Positions 15,582-23,281 of a stretch of 64,000 bases of DNA are shown here, in pieces. How positions within the stretch are numbered: position 1 is the first letter of the stretch; every line of letters starts with the position of its first letter. A program made the position numbers and the translations under genes. Source of the stretch: JBCAXA01 sp038749025. Its GTDB lineage: Bacteria > Pseudomonadota > Gammaproteobacteria > Steroidobacterales > Woeseiaceae. Under the pieces are notes generated by a model, which was not told the origin of the DNA, did no database searches, and saw only the letters and a program-made list of their open reading frames with translations. Where the stretch lies: contig JBCDIL010000014.1 in assembly GCA_038749025.1 (NCBI GenBank), positions 1 to 64,000 on the forward strand, in the 5' to 3' direction.

Positions 15582-16172
15582 CTAGATTAAATCAATTGAG
15601 TCTCGCAGCTGGTCGGCGGTTTGTGTCAGGCCGATTTTCTCAAGGTCGAGTAGTAGCTTCTCCGGCGTCTTCTCGGGTCGGTTCAATCTGTTCCGCATGC
15701 GTCGGACAGCGGAAATAGCCAGCGCGGAGTTGAGGTCAATTGCATCTGCAATGAACTCGTCAGCTGTTTTTGCCTCAATGCAGTACTTGCCCAACAACTC
15801 ATTTGGAAAGTCTTTGATGTTTTCAGTGACAATGATGTCAGCGCGGCACCGAACGGCCGCAGCAATGACGTGCCTGTCGCCTTCATCAGGGAGTTCGCCC
15901 AATTCGCCTGCTATGGATTCGTATCCGTCAACTTTGGCGTCCTCGAATGCTGCCTCCATTGCTTCTCTTGCGCGGCGCGCTCGTTCTCTCGAATCAGGGC
16001 ATTCTCTTTGCAGCAGGAACTCTGCGGTGGCTTTCTCTGTTTCGTCGAGGATTTCATCAGACCATCGCACTCGGAAAAGCTCTGCTTCAGCCAGAGAAAG
16101 GATTACGTTTCTCTTCAAAGGGCTGAACAAGACGCAAGCATCAACTAGTGCGGTGAATCGGTTCGCGAACAT
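15582..16172 (-). CDS. PIN-domain ribonuclease, VapC50-like toxin
   Basis: A 196-residue PIN-domain protein, probably a metal-dependent RNase toxin. Candidate acidic residues are Asp11 (FTALVDACVL), Glu44, Asp99 (LPDEGDRHVIAAA) and the TEN at 116-118 before KDFP. The long C-terminal helical part with the paired HTH gene fits the VapC50-type subgroup rather than short VapCs. Three bases separate it from the upstream antitoxin-like gene, so they form one operon. GC is visibly lower than in the housekeeping genes nearby. The RNA target is unknown. Confidence 0.82.
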   Translation of the reverse strand: MFANRFTALVDACVLFSPLKRNVILSLAEAELFRVRWSDEILDETEKATAEFLLQRECPDSRERARRAREAMEAAFEDAKVDGYESIAGELGELPDEGDRHVIAAAVRCRADIIVTENIKDFPNELLGKYCIEAKTADEFIADAIDLNSALAISAVRRMRNRLNRPEKTPEKLLLDLEKIGLTQTADQLRDSIDLI

Positions 16173-16175
16173 TAA

Positions 16176-16640
16176 TCAAATATAGTCCGCGTCGTTCTGG
16201 GCTAGTTCTTCAAGTGCCTTTGCTCTCTTGTTGTCCCGAGTGTTCTTGTATTCGAATAGATCATCTGCTTTGACGCGTCTATGCCTACCAACAAGATCAA
16301 ACGGGATTTCTCCCTTCTCAAGGAGGCCAACAAAATACGGGCGCGAGACATTCAAAATATCAGCTGCCTGTTGAGTTGTAAGTTTCTGGGTAACCGGAAC
16401 TAAGGTAACTGCATCGCCCTTACCGACATATCTCAACAATTCGATAAGTAAATCGGATAGCGCGGGAGCAAGACAAATCTCAGTTGTAGTTCCGGCCGGA
16501 TCTACAATCTTTAGGCGGTTTTCGTCAGTCGGACTTGCGTGGGCAGCAAGGATTCTCCGCAAATGATTTGCAGCTTCACGTTCGCCAGGTGACGGCAATC
16601 TGTCCCCAATCTTTTCTGCATAGCTAGCCGGCATAGTCAT
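16176..16640 (-). CDS. Excisionase-type HTH protein, likely antitoxin of the PIN toxin
   Basis: A 154-residue partner of the PIN protein. The C-terminal half has a MerR/excisionase-like helix-turn-helix (LTTQQAADILNVSRPYFVGL, then DLVGRHRRVKADDLFEY). The N-terminal half, ending in a LIELLRYVGKGD segment, probably oligomerises. The start was set at the ATG after GGAGGACAAATC (an excellent ribosome-binding site) rather than nine codons upstream. It probably represses its own AT-rich promoter region (16641-16783) and neutralises the toxin. It is divergent from the unknown/XRE-ImmA unit. Confidence 0.82.
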   Translation of the reverse strand: MTMPASYAEKIGDRLPSPGEREAANHLRRILAAHASPTDENRLKIVDPAGTTTEICLAPALSDLLIELLRYVGKGDAVTLVPVTQKLTTQQAADILNVSRPYFVGLLEKGEIPFDLVGRHRRVKADDLFEYKNTRDNKRAKALEELAQNDADYI

Positions 16641-16783
16641 GATTTGTCCTCCATTTACCAAAACCATACATATTATTCAAAATAAACGCAACAAACGAAA
16701 TATACGAATCAATTGCAAGTGAAAAAACAAGTCTTCTTGCATAATTCGGAATATTTTGATACAAATAAGCCATCTTTCGGAAT

Positions 16784-17491
16784 ATGAACGGCTTTCCCAT
16801 GACCGACAATCCCACAGTTGCACAACTCTTGGTCCAAGATCTGCCACCCGGTTTTGTTCGGCAAATCCTCGAAACGCTGCCGAAAATCTACCGAGAAGCG
16901 TACGACAGCGTTACAAACGATAACCGGCTAGGCGAGCCGGAGGCGCTGTATTTACTTGGCCATACACGAAGAGCGCTGTTTGAGACCAAATTTCGGAAAA
17001 TGGCACAAAGTTGTGGGATGCAGGTAGAGATGCATAAACCGAAACGTGGTGGATGTACCCACGTTCGGGCGCTTGTCGGAAGGTTCCAATTGATAACATG
17101 TCATGTGGCGAGTCCAGGGGCGTTCCCTAATCACTCCGACTGTCGTGAGCAATATTCCGCAATCAATGAACATATCCAACAAGGACAGCTGTTCGCCGAA
17201 GACTCCAGCCCGGAGGAGCAGGCACTCTATGGAATTCTCACGCACACTTCCGATCCCAAGGATGCGTCAACTTTTCGTTCGGCACAGATCGGATTTCCCG
17301 ATACGCGCTTCCTCGAATGGACTGAAGAGCCAGTTGATCTGTTGGACATTCGGGATAAGCAATCTCGAATGTTCCGTGGGGCCGAAGATCTTCAAGGCCA
17401 GATTCAGAGACCGAAACCGAGATGGAAGCAGGCGCAGCAGCAAGAACCGAAACCCATATTCAAGAAGAACAAATTGGGAGATAACGATTAA
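16784..17491 (+). CDS. Conserved-looking hypothetical protein coupled to XRE-ImmA/IrrE gene
   Basis: No function recognised. The 235-residue soluble protein (230 residues if Met6 at 16799 is used) has no signal peptide. Its N-terminal half is helical (RQILETLPKIYREAYDSV, YLLGHTRRALFETKFRKMA). The central part has Cys/His residues (GGCTHV, LITCHVASPGAFPNHSDCR) that could bind metal or be catalytic, and the C-terminal tail is Lys/Gln-rich. Its TAA overlaps the ATG of the next gene (TAATG), indicating a dedicated partner. It may be the antitoxin, substrate or effector of the XRE-protease. Low GC and codon use match the islet. Confidence 0.78.
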   Translation: MNGFPMTDNPTVAQLLVQDLPPGFVRQILETLPKIYREAYDSVTNDNRLGEPEALYLLGHTRRALFETKFRKMAQSCGMQVEMHKPKRGGCTHVRALVGRFQLITCHVASPGAFPNHSDCREQYSAINEHIQQGQLFAEDSSPEEQALYGILTHTSDPKDASTFRSAQIGFPDTRFLEWTEEPVDLLDIRDKQSRMFRGAEDLQGQIQRPKPRWKQAQQQEPKPIFKKNKLGDND

Positions 17492-18663
17492 TGCCCGTCG
17501 GAGTTGAGGGATTCCAAAAAGAGCGATTGACGCAAGCGAGAACCGCCAGAGGATTAACCGCAATCTCACTGGCGGATATGGCAGGACTCGGACAGGCGAC
17601 GATATCTCAGTATGAGAAGGGTCCGCAGAAACCGAAGCAAGAGAACCTAGATAAGTTGGCAGACCTGCTAGGTGTTCCAGTAGGCTACTTCTTGAAACCT
17701 GTAACGGTTGGACGTCCAGAAAAGCTGTTCTATCGTTCAATGAGTGCAGCAACAAAGTCTGCGCGTAAAAGCGCTGAGGCTCGATACCAATGGGCGTTGG
17801 AAACGGTCGAATATTTGCTCGAGTACTTCGATCTTCCCGATGTGAACATTCCCGAACTGGATGTCCCTACGGATCACCGACAGATTAACGACAAGCAAAT
17901 TGAGTTTTTGGCGGAGCAGTTGCGTTCCCATTGGCAAATGGGAGATGGTCCTGTCGTTAATTTGGTTAGAACGCTGGAGAGTAACGGCATTATCGTGTGG
18001 CGTACTGCTCTGGAGGCCCGGACATTGGATGCTTTTTCAGAGTTTCGAAGTCCACATCCTGTTGTCGTTCTGTCATCCGACAAGCAGAATTTTTTTAGAT
18101 CTCGATTTGATGCAGCTCACGAGCTTGGACATCTGATACTTCATACGAACTTAGATGAAACGAACCTGCGAAAGTCGTCCGACTTCAAACTGATTGAAGA
18201 ACAAGCGCACCATTTCGCGGGCTCATTCCTGTTACCAGCTGTGGCTTACAGTAACGACGTTTGGGCGCCATCTATCGATACTTTTCGTGCCCTGAAGCCG
18301 ACATGGAATGTCTCGATAGGTCTTCAAATTATGCGGTGCAGTCAGTTGGGCTTGATCAACGAAGCGCAGGCAAAACGATTGTGGATAAATCGATCAAGAC
18401 GCGGCTGGTCGAAGTCCGAACCCCTAGACGACAGCACGCCCGCTGAGACACCGACGCTTATTCGAACTTCGATCGAGATGTTGCTAGCCGAAGGGGTTCG
18501 AACAAAGGAACAAATCGTATCTGACCTGTGTTTGTCTCCGGCAGACCTAGAGAAGTTGGCAGAATTGCCGCCTGGCACTTTAGGCGGTCAGCCGACATTA
18601 GTTTCACCACAACTCAAGTCCCGTGATGGAAACGTAGTTCCGTTTGACAAAAAAAGGGGCTAG
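17491..18663 (+). CDS. XRE-family HTH fused to ImmA/IrrE zinc metalloprotease
   Basis: A 390-residue fusion. Residues 9-68 form a Cro/C1-type helix-turn-helix (LADMAGLGQATISQYEKGPQ). After a helical linker comes a DUF955/ImmA-IrrE domain with HELGH at 210-214 and Glu237 in an EEQAHHFAGSFLLP segment, the expected zinc ligands and catalytic Glu. Such proteins cleave repressors (ImmA, IrrE) or act as toxins in TA-like phage-defence pairs. The 1-base overlap with the upstream unknown gene implies coupled translation. The last 100 residues are not assigned. Confidence 0.88.
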   Translation: MPVGVEGFQKERLTQARTARGLTAISLADMAGLGQATISQYEKGPQKPKQENLDKLADLLGVPVGYFLKPVTVGRPEKLFYRSMSAATKSARKSAEARYQWALETVEYLLEYFDLPDVNIPELDVPTDHRQINDKQIEFLAEQLRSHWQMGDGPVVNLVRTLESNGIIVWRTALEARTLDAFSEFRSPHPVVVLSSDKQNFFRSRFDAAHELGHLILHTNLDETNLRKSSDFKLIEEQAHHFAGSFLLPAVAYSNDVWAPSIDTFRALKPTWNVSIGLQIMRCSQLGLINEAQAKRLWINRSRRGWSKSEPLDDSTPAETPTLIRTSIEMLLAEGVRTKEQIVSDLCLSPADLEKLAELPPGTLGGQPTLVSPQLKSRDGNVVPFDKKRG

Positions 18664-18845
18664 ATGGGAACTACGCTGAGCCGCAGCGGTGAACTTGGAC
18701 AGGCACTGTTTGTACATCAATCAATCGGAAGGAAGCGTCTCCACCAAATCTCTATGCGCGAAAGACTGGAACGTCCGTTGTGGATTTCAAAAGAGTAGCA
18801 CCAAGTCTCAAGCCCAGAGCCCGATACTGGCGGATGACGTGATCG

Positions 18846-18985
18846 TTAGCTTGCCTTAGCTAATCGAACGTCCCCGTTTCTGTAGACGCTCCCGAAGCGC
18901 GTCGACACATCTAGCCACTCAGTGTTCGATAACCCAATACGCTCAAGGACTGGTCTTAGGCTGTCCGGTATGCGGCAAGGTATCT
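18846..18985 (-). pseudogene. C-terminal remnant of a transposase (Y1/RAYT-like)
   Basis: The region 18664-18990 has no intact gene. On the minus strand it encodes a 40-odd-codon open stretch ending in TAA at 18846: IPDSLRPVLERIGLSNTEWL followed by DVSTRFGSVYRN. This resembles the ending of a transposase family common in gammaproteobacteria (pattern KRGAIPxxLxPxLxRLGLxxxxWLxxxxxFG). A TAG interrupts the frame just upstream. GGACAGGCAC occurs on both sides (about 18696 and 18987), possibly the element's ends. The assignment rests on remembered family pattern, not a search. Confidence 0.5.
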
Positions 18986-19037
18986 AGGACAGGCACAGTC
19001 CGCTACCAACTTCGGCTACATACCGCCGGACGAATCG

Positions 19038-20759
19038 GTGGTCGTCGACGTAACGGCCGTGGGTAGCGGCACATTGACGGCCGGCGCGGATGCAACGCTA
19101 CAAGTGGAAGCATTCGCGGCCGAAGCCAATGTTGGTGAAGACAACGCCGGTTCGTGGTTCACCGAGTTAACGCTGAATGGCGATCTCGATGCCGACGGCG
19201 ATGGCATACCGAACCGCGACGACGCTTTCCCGGGCGATCCGAACGAGACCGCCGATAACGACGGCGATGGCATCGGCGACAACGCCGACCTTGACGACGA
19301 TAACGACACGTTGCCGGACCGTTGGGAAGAGCGCTTCGGTCTCGACCGTCTCGATCCCGCTGATCGCGCCGGCGATCTCGATGCCGACGGGCTCACTAAC
19401 GAAACCGAGTTCGCGATTGGAACGCGGCCCGACCAGGCAGATTCCGATCGAGACGCAGTCGGAGATGCCGCCGATAATTGTCCGCTGCAGTTCAACGGCC
19501 AACAGTTCGATGAGAATGGCGACGGGCTTGGGGATCCGTGTGACCCACTGAGCTTCGTCGGCGCTGTCGATGTCGGCGATGTCGATGGCGACGGAGAGGC
19601 CGACGTGACGCTCGTTACCGGCCTGCTCAACAATACGGCGGCGGTAACGAAATCGGCTGCAACCGATTTCGATATCGTGGCGTTCACGCAGGTCTCGGGT
19701 AATCCGGCACCGAAAGCAGCGCTACCACTGCGGCTCAGCAATGGCGAAATAGCCGTTACAACACCGATCCGCCGCAGCGATGGTGCAATCGGTGGACGTA
19801 CCGTGAACGGCTGGACCGGTGAGCTTGTTCAGCAATACTCAGCGTTCACGCCGTCGTTCACATTTGTTGCGGCTGACGTTGCTCTGTCGGAGACCGCCGA
19901 AGACGCGCTCGTTATCCTCGTGGAATCCGACACCGGTTCCATCCGCGCCGATCGGCGGCCGGCGAGCGCCACTGCTAAAGACGGCGACATGACCTTCTTC
20001 GCCGGCCGACCCCTTTTCGAAGCGCTGGGTTTCGCGATGATCGACTACGACGTCGCCGTCGTGCTCGCCCACGACAGCGGCAACTTGGTCGTGCAAGCCC
20101 GCGAGTTCGGCAGCGGCCGCACAACCAACAGCACGGTCGGCGAATGGTCGATACCGTCCGCCGATTGGTTGCACGCGCGCATCGGTGCACTGGAGGACGG
20201 CTTCGTCGTTCTGACGACCAACGTTGATGGCTCATCGACCGTCTCGCGCTGGCGCCTATCCGACAACGCCCCGGTACTCACCTTCGACGTCGCTGCGGGC
20301 GATGGCACAACGGTGGCGATGAATACCGACACCGCTGCACCGCCGGTTATTCGCGTGGTGGCCTCGAATGCCGCTGGCGACGCCACGTTGTTTACCTACG
20401 ACCTAACGACCGGGTTGGAGATTCAATCGACGGATGTCATCGATAACCTTCGTGAGGTCCGTGCTGGGCTGAACCAGTTACCCGGCCGGTATGGTGTGCT
20501 CGCGAGCGACTCAGCTGGCGCTGTGTCGTTAGAGCTCAAAGATACGCTAACGGGTAATACGGTGACGACGCTAACGGCCGAGTCGATGAGTGCACCGCCG
20601 CCGGCGCCACCACCGCCGCCGCCCACCACGACACCGCCGAACAATAGCGGTGGCGGCGGAGGTGGCGGTGCCACTGGTGGTTGGTTGGTGATCGCACTCG
20701 CAGGTCTATTCGCTGGGACTCGTCGTCGACGCATAGCGCTGGCAACTAGCAAGCGTTAG
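19038..20759 (+). CDS. Surface protein with TSP3-type calcium repeats and GlyGly-CTERM tail, 5'-truncated
   Basis: 573 residues from GTG 19038, but the frame stays open to 18960 and the codons from about 19000 (ATNFGYIPPDESVVVDV) look like real protein, so the gene has probably lost its 5' end. There is no signal peptide. Residues 45-170 hold thrombospondin type 3-like calcium repeats (DLDADGDGIPNRDDAFPGDP, DNDGDGIGDNADLDDDNDTL). The rest looks beta-rich. The end is a Pro/Gly linker, GGGGGGG, a hydrophobic helix and RRRR, a GlyGly-CTERM signal for rhombosortase. As it stands the product could not be exported, so it is likely non-functional. Confidence 0.75.
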   Translation: MVVDVTAVGSGTLTAGADATLQVEAFAAEANVGEDNAGSWFTELTLNGDLDADGDGIPNRDDAFPGDPNETADNDGDGIGDNADLDDDNDTLPDRWEERFGLDRLDPADRAGDLDADGLTNETEFAIGTRPDQADSDRDAVGDAADNCPLQFNGQQFDENGDGLGDPCDPLSFVGAVDVGDVDGDGEADVTLVTGLLNNTAAVTKSAATDFDIVAFTQVSGNPAPKAALPLRLSNGEIAVTTPIRRSDGAIGGRTVNGWTGELVQQYSAFTPSFTFVAADVALSETAEDALVILVESDTGSIRADRRPASATAKDGDMTFFAGRPLFEALGFAMIDYDVAVVLAHDSGNLVVQAREFGSGRTTNSTVGEWSIPSADWLHARIGALEDGFVVLTTNVDGSSTVSRWRLSDNAPVLTFDVAAGDGTTVAMNTDTAAPPVIRVVASNAAGDATLFTYDLTTGLEIQSTDVIDNLREVRAGLNQLPGRYGVLASDSAGAVSLELKDTLTGNTVTTLTAESMSAPPPAPPPPPPTTTPPNNSGGGGGGGATGGWLVIALAGLFAGTRRRRIALATSKR

Positions 20760-20788
20760 TAGACATAAGCTCCGCGCCTAAACCAACA

Positions 20789-20816
20789 AGCCCCGCCTTC
20801 TCCGGCGGGGCTTTTT
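20789..20816 (+). terminator. Rho-independent terminator
   Basis: AGCCCCGCC and GGCGGGGCT form a perfect nine-pair stem around a six-base loop, followed by TTTTT. It lies 29 bases after the stop of the GlyGly-CTERM gene, which it terminates. Confidence 0.92.
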
Positions 20817-20943
20817 CGTTGCCGCAGCCTAATTTCGGTTCGATCTCGGTTTGGGTTGTTCAGATACCTTTTACGCGTACGTGTTCAAGTTCGGCATACT
20901 TAGCCTACCGAGACATGACCTCGCATGTTACTTAGGTACCATA

Positions 20944-22104
20944 TTGCGCTCTATTTCTTCGTCTTTCCGCCTGCTAGTTGTTTCGTTCTGCATACTGACT
21001 GCAGCGAATCCCAATGTGTTCGCAAATGATCTTCGCAGTACTGCCGCAGACTACGCGGCGTTCGGCGAGGCGTTTGCGGCTGCGCTCAATGACAAGGATC
21101 AAAGCGCGCTTAGTGAGTTGTTTGCAGTCGCTGAGTTCACAAGAGCGATTGCCGACGATTTGTTCGACGATGATGAGGCTAAACGGGACTTTCTGCGCGG
21201 TTTCCGGGGTGACAGCCAAGCTGCGTTTGTGTCGATACTTTTCCACAGCTGGTTTTCACAAGAGCTCAGCGCCAAGTACCTTAGGACAATGGATCGCAAC
21301 CGACCGGTAGTCCGAGTCAACTTTGTGAACGGCGGGCTCGAGTACATACTAATCTCTATGCGCGAAGTGGCGGGCGAGTTGGTCGCTGTCGATCTCTATC
21401 TGATGACGGCAGGGCGCACCCTCTCGGCGTCGGCCGGCCTTGCGTCGCAGATCATGCTTAAGCCAAGTAACGCGCTGCTAACGAGGTTGTTTGGGGAGGA
21501 CTACCGAGCTAATCAGCCAATGGCGGCGAAGTTTCGCCTGATCGGCGAATTGCGGCGGGAGGGAGACCTCCAGGGCGCTTACGATCTGATCCAGTCGCTA
21601 CCCGACTCGGTCCGTGACAATCGACTGATGGTAGACACTGCCGTCCAGCTAACCTCCCATCTAGATGAAACGGAGTATCGAAAACAACTGACCCGGTTGG
21701 GAACACTCTATGGGGATGACGAGTCGGCGGGATTGACGCTGATCAACTACTACTTAACGACCGGCGATTACGACAAGGCTGAATCGACCATTAACAGACT
21801 GGTGCGATTCCTTGGTGAGGATGCGGCGCTGGCGAATATACAGGCGGTCGTCGCTATGGATGCTAAGAAATATGAACTCGCTGAGCAGTATGGTTTGCGC
21901 GCGATAGAACTGGAACCGGATTTCGAAGATGCCTATTGGACGCTAGTGACGATCGCGCTCGAACAACGGAATTTCGATGGGGTGACCGTGGGACTGCAGC
22001 GGCTCGAGAAGGTCTTCAACTACGAATTTACGCCTGACGGTTTCGATCCGGAGGTGTTCGGTCAGTACACTCAGTCAGAGTCGATGAAGAAGTGGCTTCA
22101 GTAG
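20944..22104 (+). CDS. Exported TPR-repeat protein
   Basis: 386 residues from TTG 20944, chosen because AGGT lies 6 bases upstream and the start opens a signal peptide (LRSISSSFRLLVVSFCILTA, cleavage near NVFAND). An upstream TTG at 20851 would put the hydrophobic segment deep inside. Residues 30-190 form an uncharacterised helical domain. The C-terminal half contains tetratricopeptide-like repeats (LTLINYYLTTGDYDKAESTI, KKYELAEQYGLRAIELEPDF). It probably acts as a periplasmic adaptor. No operon partner is visible; GC is somewhat lower than in the flanking core genes. Confidence 0.75.
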   Translation: MRSISSSFRLLVVSFCILTAANPNVFANDLRSTAADYAAFGEAFAAALNDKDQSALSELFAVAEFTRAIADDLFDDDEAKRDFLRGFRGDSQAAFVSILFHSWFSQELSAKYLRTMDRNRPVVRVNFVNGGLEYILISMREVAGELVAVDLYLMTAGRTLSASAGLASQIMLKPSNALLTRLFGEDYRANQPMAAKFRLIGELRREGDLQGAYDLIQSLPDSVRDNRLMVDTAVQLTSHLDETEYRKQLTRLGTLYGDDESAGLTLINYYLTTGDYDKAESTINRLVRFLGEDAALANIQAVVAMDAKKYELAEQYGLRAIELEPDFEDAYWTLVTIALEQRNFDGVTVGLQRLEKVFNYEFTPDGFDPEVFGQYTQSESMKKWLQ

Positions 22105-22138
22105 TCACTAGGACGCACCCCGTATTACGCTTAGCTAT

Positions 22139-22170
22139 CCGCCCCGCAGCCAAAACGAACCACGGGGCGG
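22139..22170 (+). terminator. GC-rich hairpin after the TPR gene
   Basis: CCGCCCCG and CGGGGCGG form a perfect eight-pair stem around a 16-base loop, 34 bases after the TPR stop. No T-run follows, so termination is less sure than for the hairpin at 20789. Confidence 0.45.
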
Positions 22171-22196
22171 ACCACAAACTAGCGCCGGCGCTTATG

Positions 22197-22261
22197 ACAT
22201 CGACCAGGGACAGGTATGGCTGATAATCCGCCGAAACAGACTTGTGCCTTTCCAGCTAGGA
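22197..22261. repeat. REP-like palindromic repeat, copy 1
   Basis: A 65-base element begins CATCGACCAGGGACAGGTAT, continues GGCTGATAATCCGCCGAAAC and ends near TTGTGCCTTTCC. The ends are imperfect inverted repeats (GGACAGGTA against TGTGCCTTTCC). A diverged copy in the same orientation is at 23040. The two copies flank trhA. Confidence 0.7.
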
Positions 22262-22277
22262 AAAATAACGACGCGCC

Positions 22278-22916
22278 CTAGATGGTGGGTAGAACGTAAA
22301 GCGCGACAGCGTTGAAGTGGCACAGCCCACCCACGAGCACAAACACGTGCCAGATCGTGTGGTGGTAGGGAACTCGCTTCGCTGCGTAGGCCGCAGCGCC
22401 AACGGTATAGGCAACGCCACCCGCCACCAGCCACCCGAAGCACTCTGGCCCGATCGCGTTATACACCGCCGGCCCCGCGACAATCACCAGCCAGCCCATG
22501 GCGACGTAGCTTGCAAGTGCCAGCTTCGGAAACCGGTAGCGCAAAAAAAGCTTCAGGACGATACCGCAGACAGCGAGCGCCCAGATCACGCCGAACAACC
22601 ACCACCCGGTTCGGTCGCGCATTGCCACCAGCAGGAACGGGGTGTATGTACCGGCGATAAAGAGATAAATCGCGCAATGGTCCAGCAGCTTCAGCACGTG
22701 ACGGAAGCGGCTCTGACTGAAGCTGTGGTAGACGGTTGACGCTAGGAAAACCGCGACCAGCGTCGTGCCATAAATAGCACTGGCGACGATACGCCATGGG
22801 TCTGCTGATGCAATCGTGAGCGACAGCATCCACGAAAGACCGGCCACGGCGAGCACGGCGCCCAGAGCATGCGTGACGACATGCAGTCGCTCTTCAGAGT
22901 CGGAGTAGGCGGACAT
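22278..22916 (-). CDS. trhA: Hemolysin III family (PAQR-type) membrane protein TrhA
   Basis: A 212-residue inner-membrane protein with seven predicted helices. PAQR/hemolysin III hallmarks are HVVTHALGAVLAV near the start, ASTVYHSFSQSRFRHVLKLL with a following LDHCAIYLFIAGTYTPF, and a C-terminal YHHTIWHVFVLVGGLCHFNAV with the His residues that bind zinc in the family. Members influence membrane-lipid homeostasis; true haemolysis is not expected. It is flanked on both sides by copies of the REP-like palindrome, and its 3' end lies 17 bases from copy 1. Confidence 0.9.
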   Translation of the reverse strand: MSAYSDSEERLHVVTHALGAVLAVAGLSWMLSLTIASADPWRIVASAIYGTTLVAVFLASTVYHSFSQSRFRHVLKLLDHCAIYLFIAGTYTPFLLVAMRDRTGWWLFGVIWALAVCGIVLKLFLRYRFPKLALASYVAMGWLVIVAGPAVYNAIGPECFGWLVAGGVAYTVGAAAYAAKRVPYHHTIWHVFVLVGGLCHFNAVALYVLPTI

Positions 22917-23039
22917 CGCTGGGGAACGCTCGCAATCAACGAAGCATTACAAGCCTAACGCATTCGCGGGTCACAACGGAACCGGTGAGTTGGGAAAGAA
23001 CCTCCTTAAAGGAACGGCGTTGGGGTGGGTGATCTTGGA

Positions 23040-23101
23040 CAGGCATCGACCAGGGACGGGTATGGCTGATAACTCGCCAGATTAGATTTGTGTCTATCCT
23101 T
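23040..23101. repeat. REP-like palindromic repeat, copy 2
   Basis: A diverged copy of the 22197 element (GACCAGGGACGGGTATGGCT, then GATAACTCGCC), preceded by GGACAGGCA. The rest of the gap 22917-23281 holds three short direct repeats of GGGCCGCGCT/TGGCCGCG at 23101-23135 and the ribosome-binding site of the GMC gene, and no gene. Confidence 0.65.
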
Positions 23102-23281
23102 GGGCCGCGCTCTTGGGCCGCGCTTTGGCCGCGACTCTAATCAGCAAAGCACGCGCCGTCTCTAGACTGAGCCAATTGGGCAGATACAGTCCGGCCCGTT
23201 TGACGCGGCCAAGCGTCATACCCAACACGGTCGGTGTGGCACACTGTATTGCGATTGCAATCTCGATCGGAGGCAGCGGGC

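Noticed and set aside
15372..18990. Complete integrative element
   Set aside because: No integrase, excisionase partner of an integrase, or second attachment repeat is visible; the MerR/Xis-like protein pairs with a PIN toxin instead.
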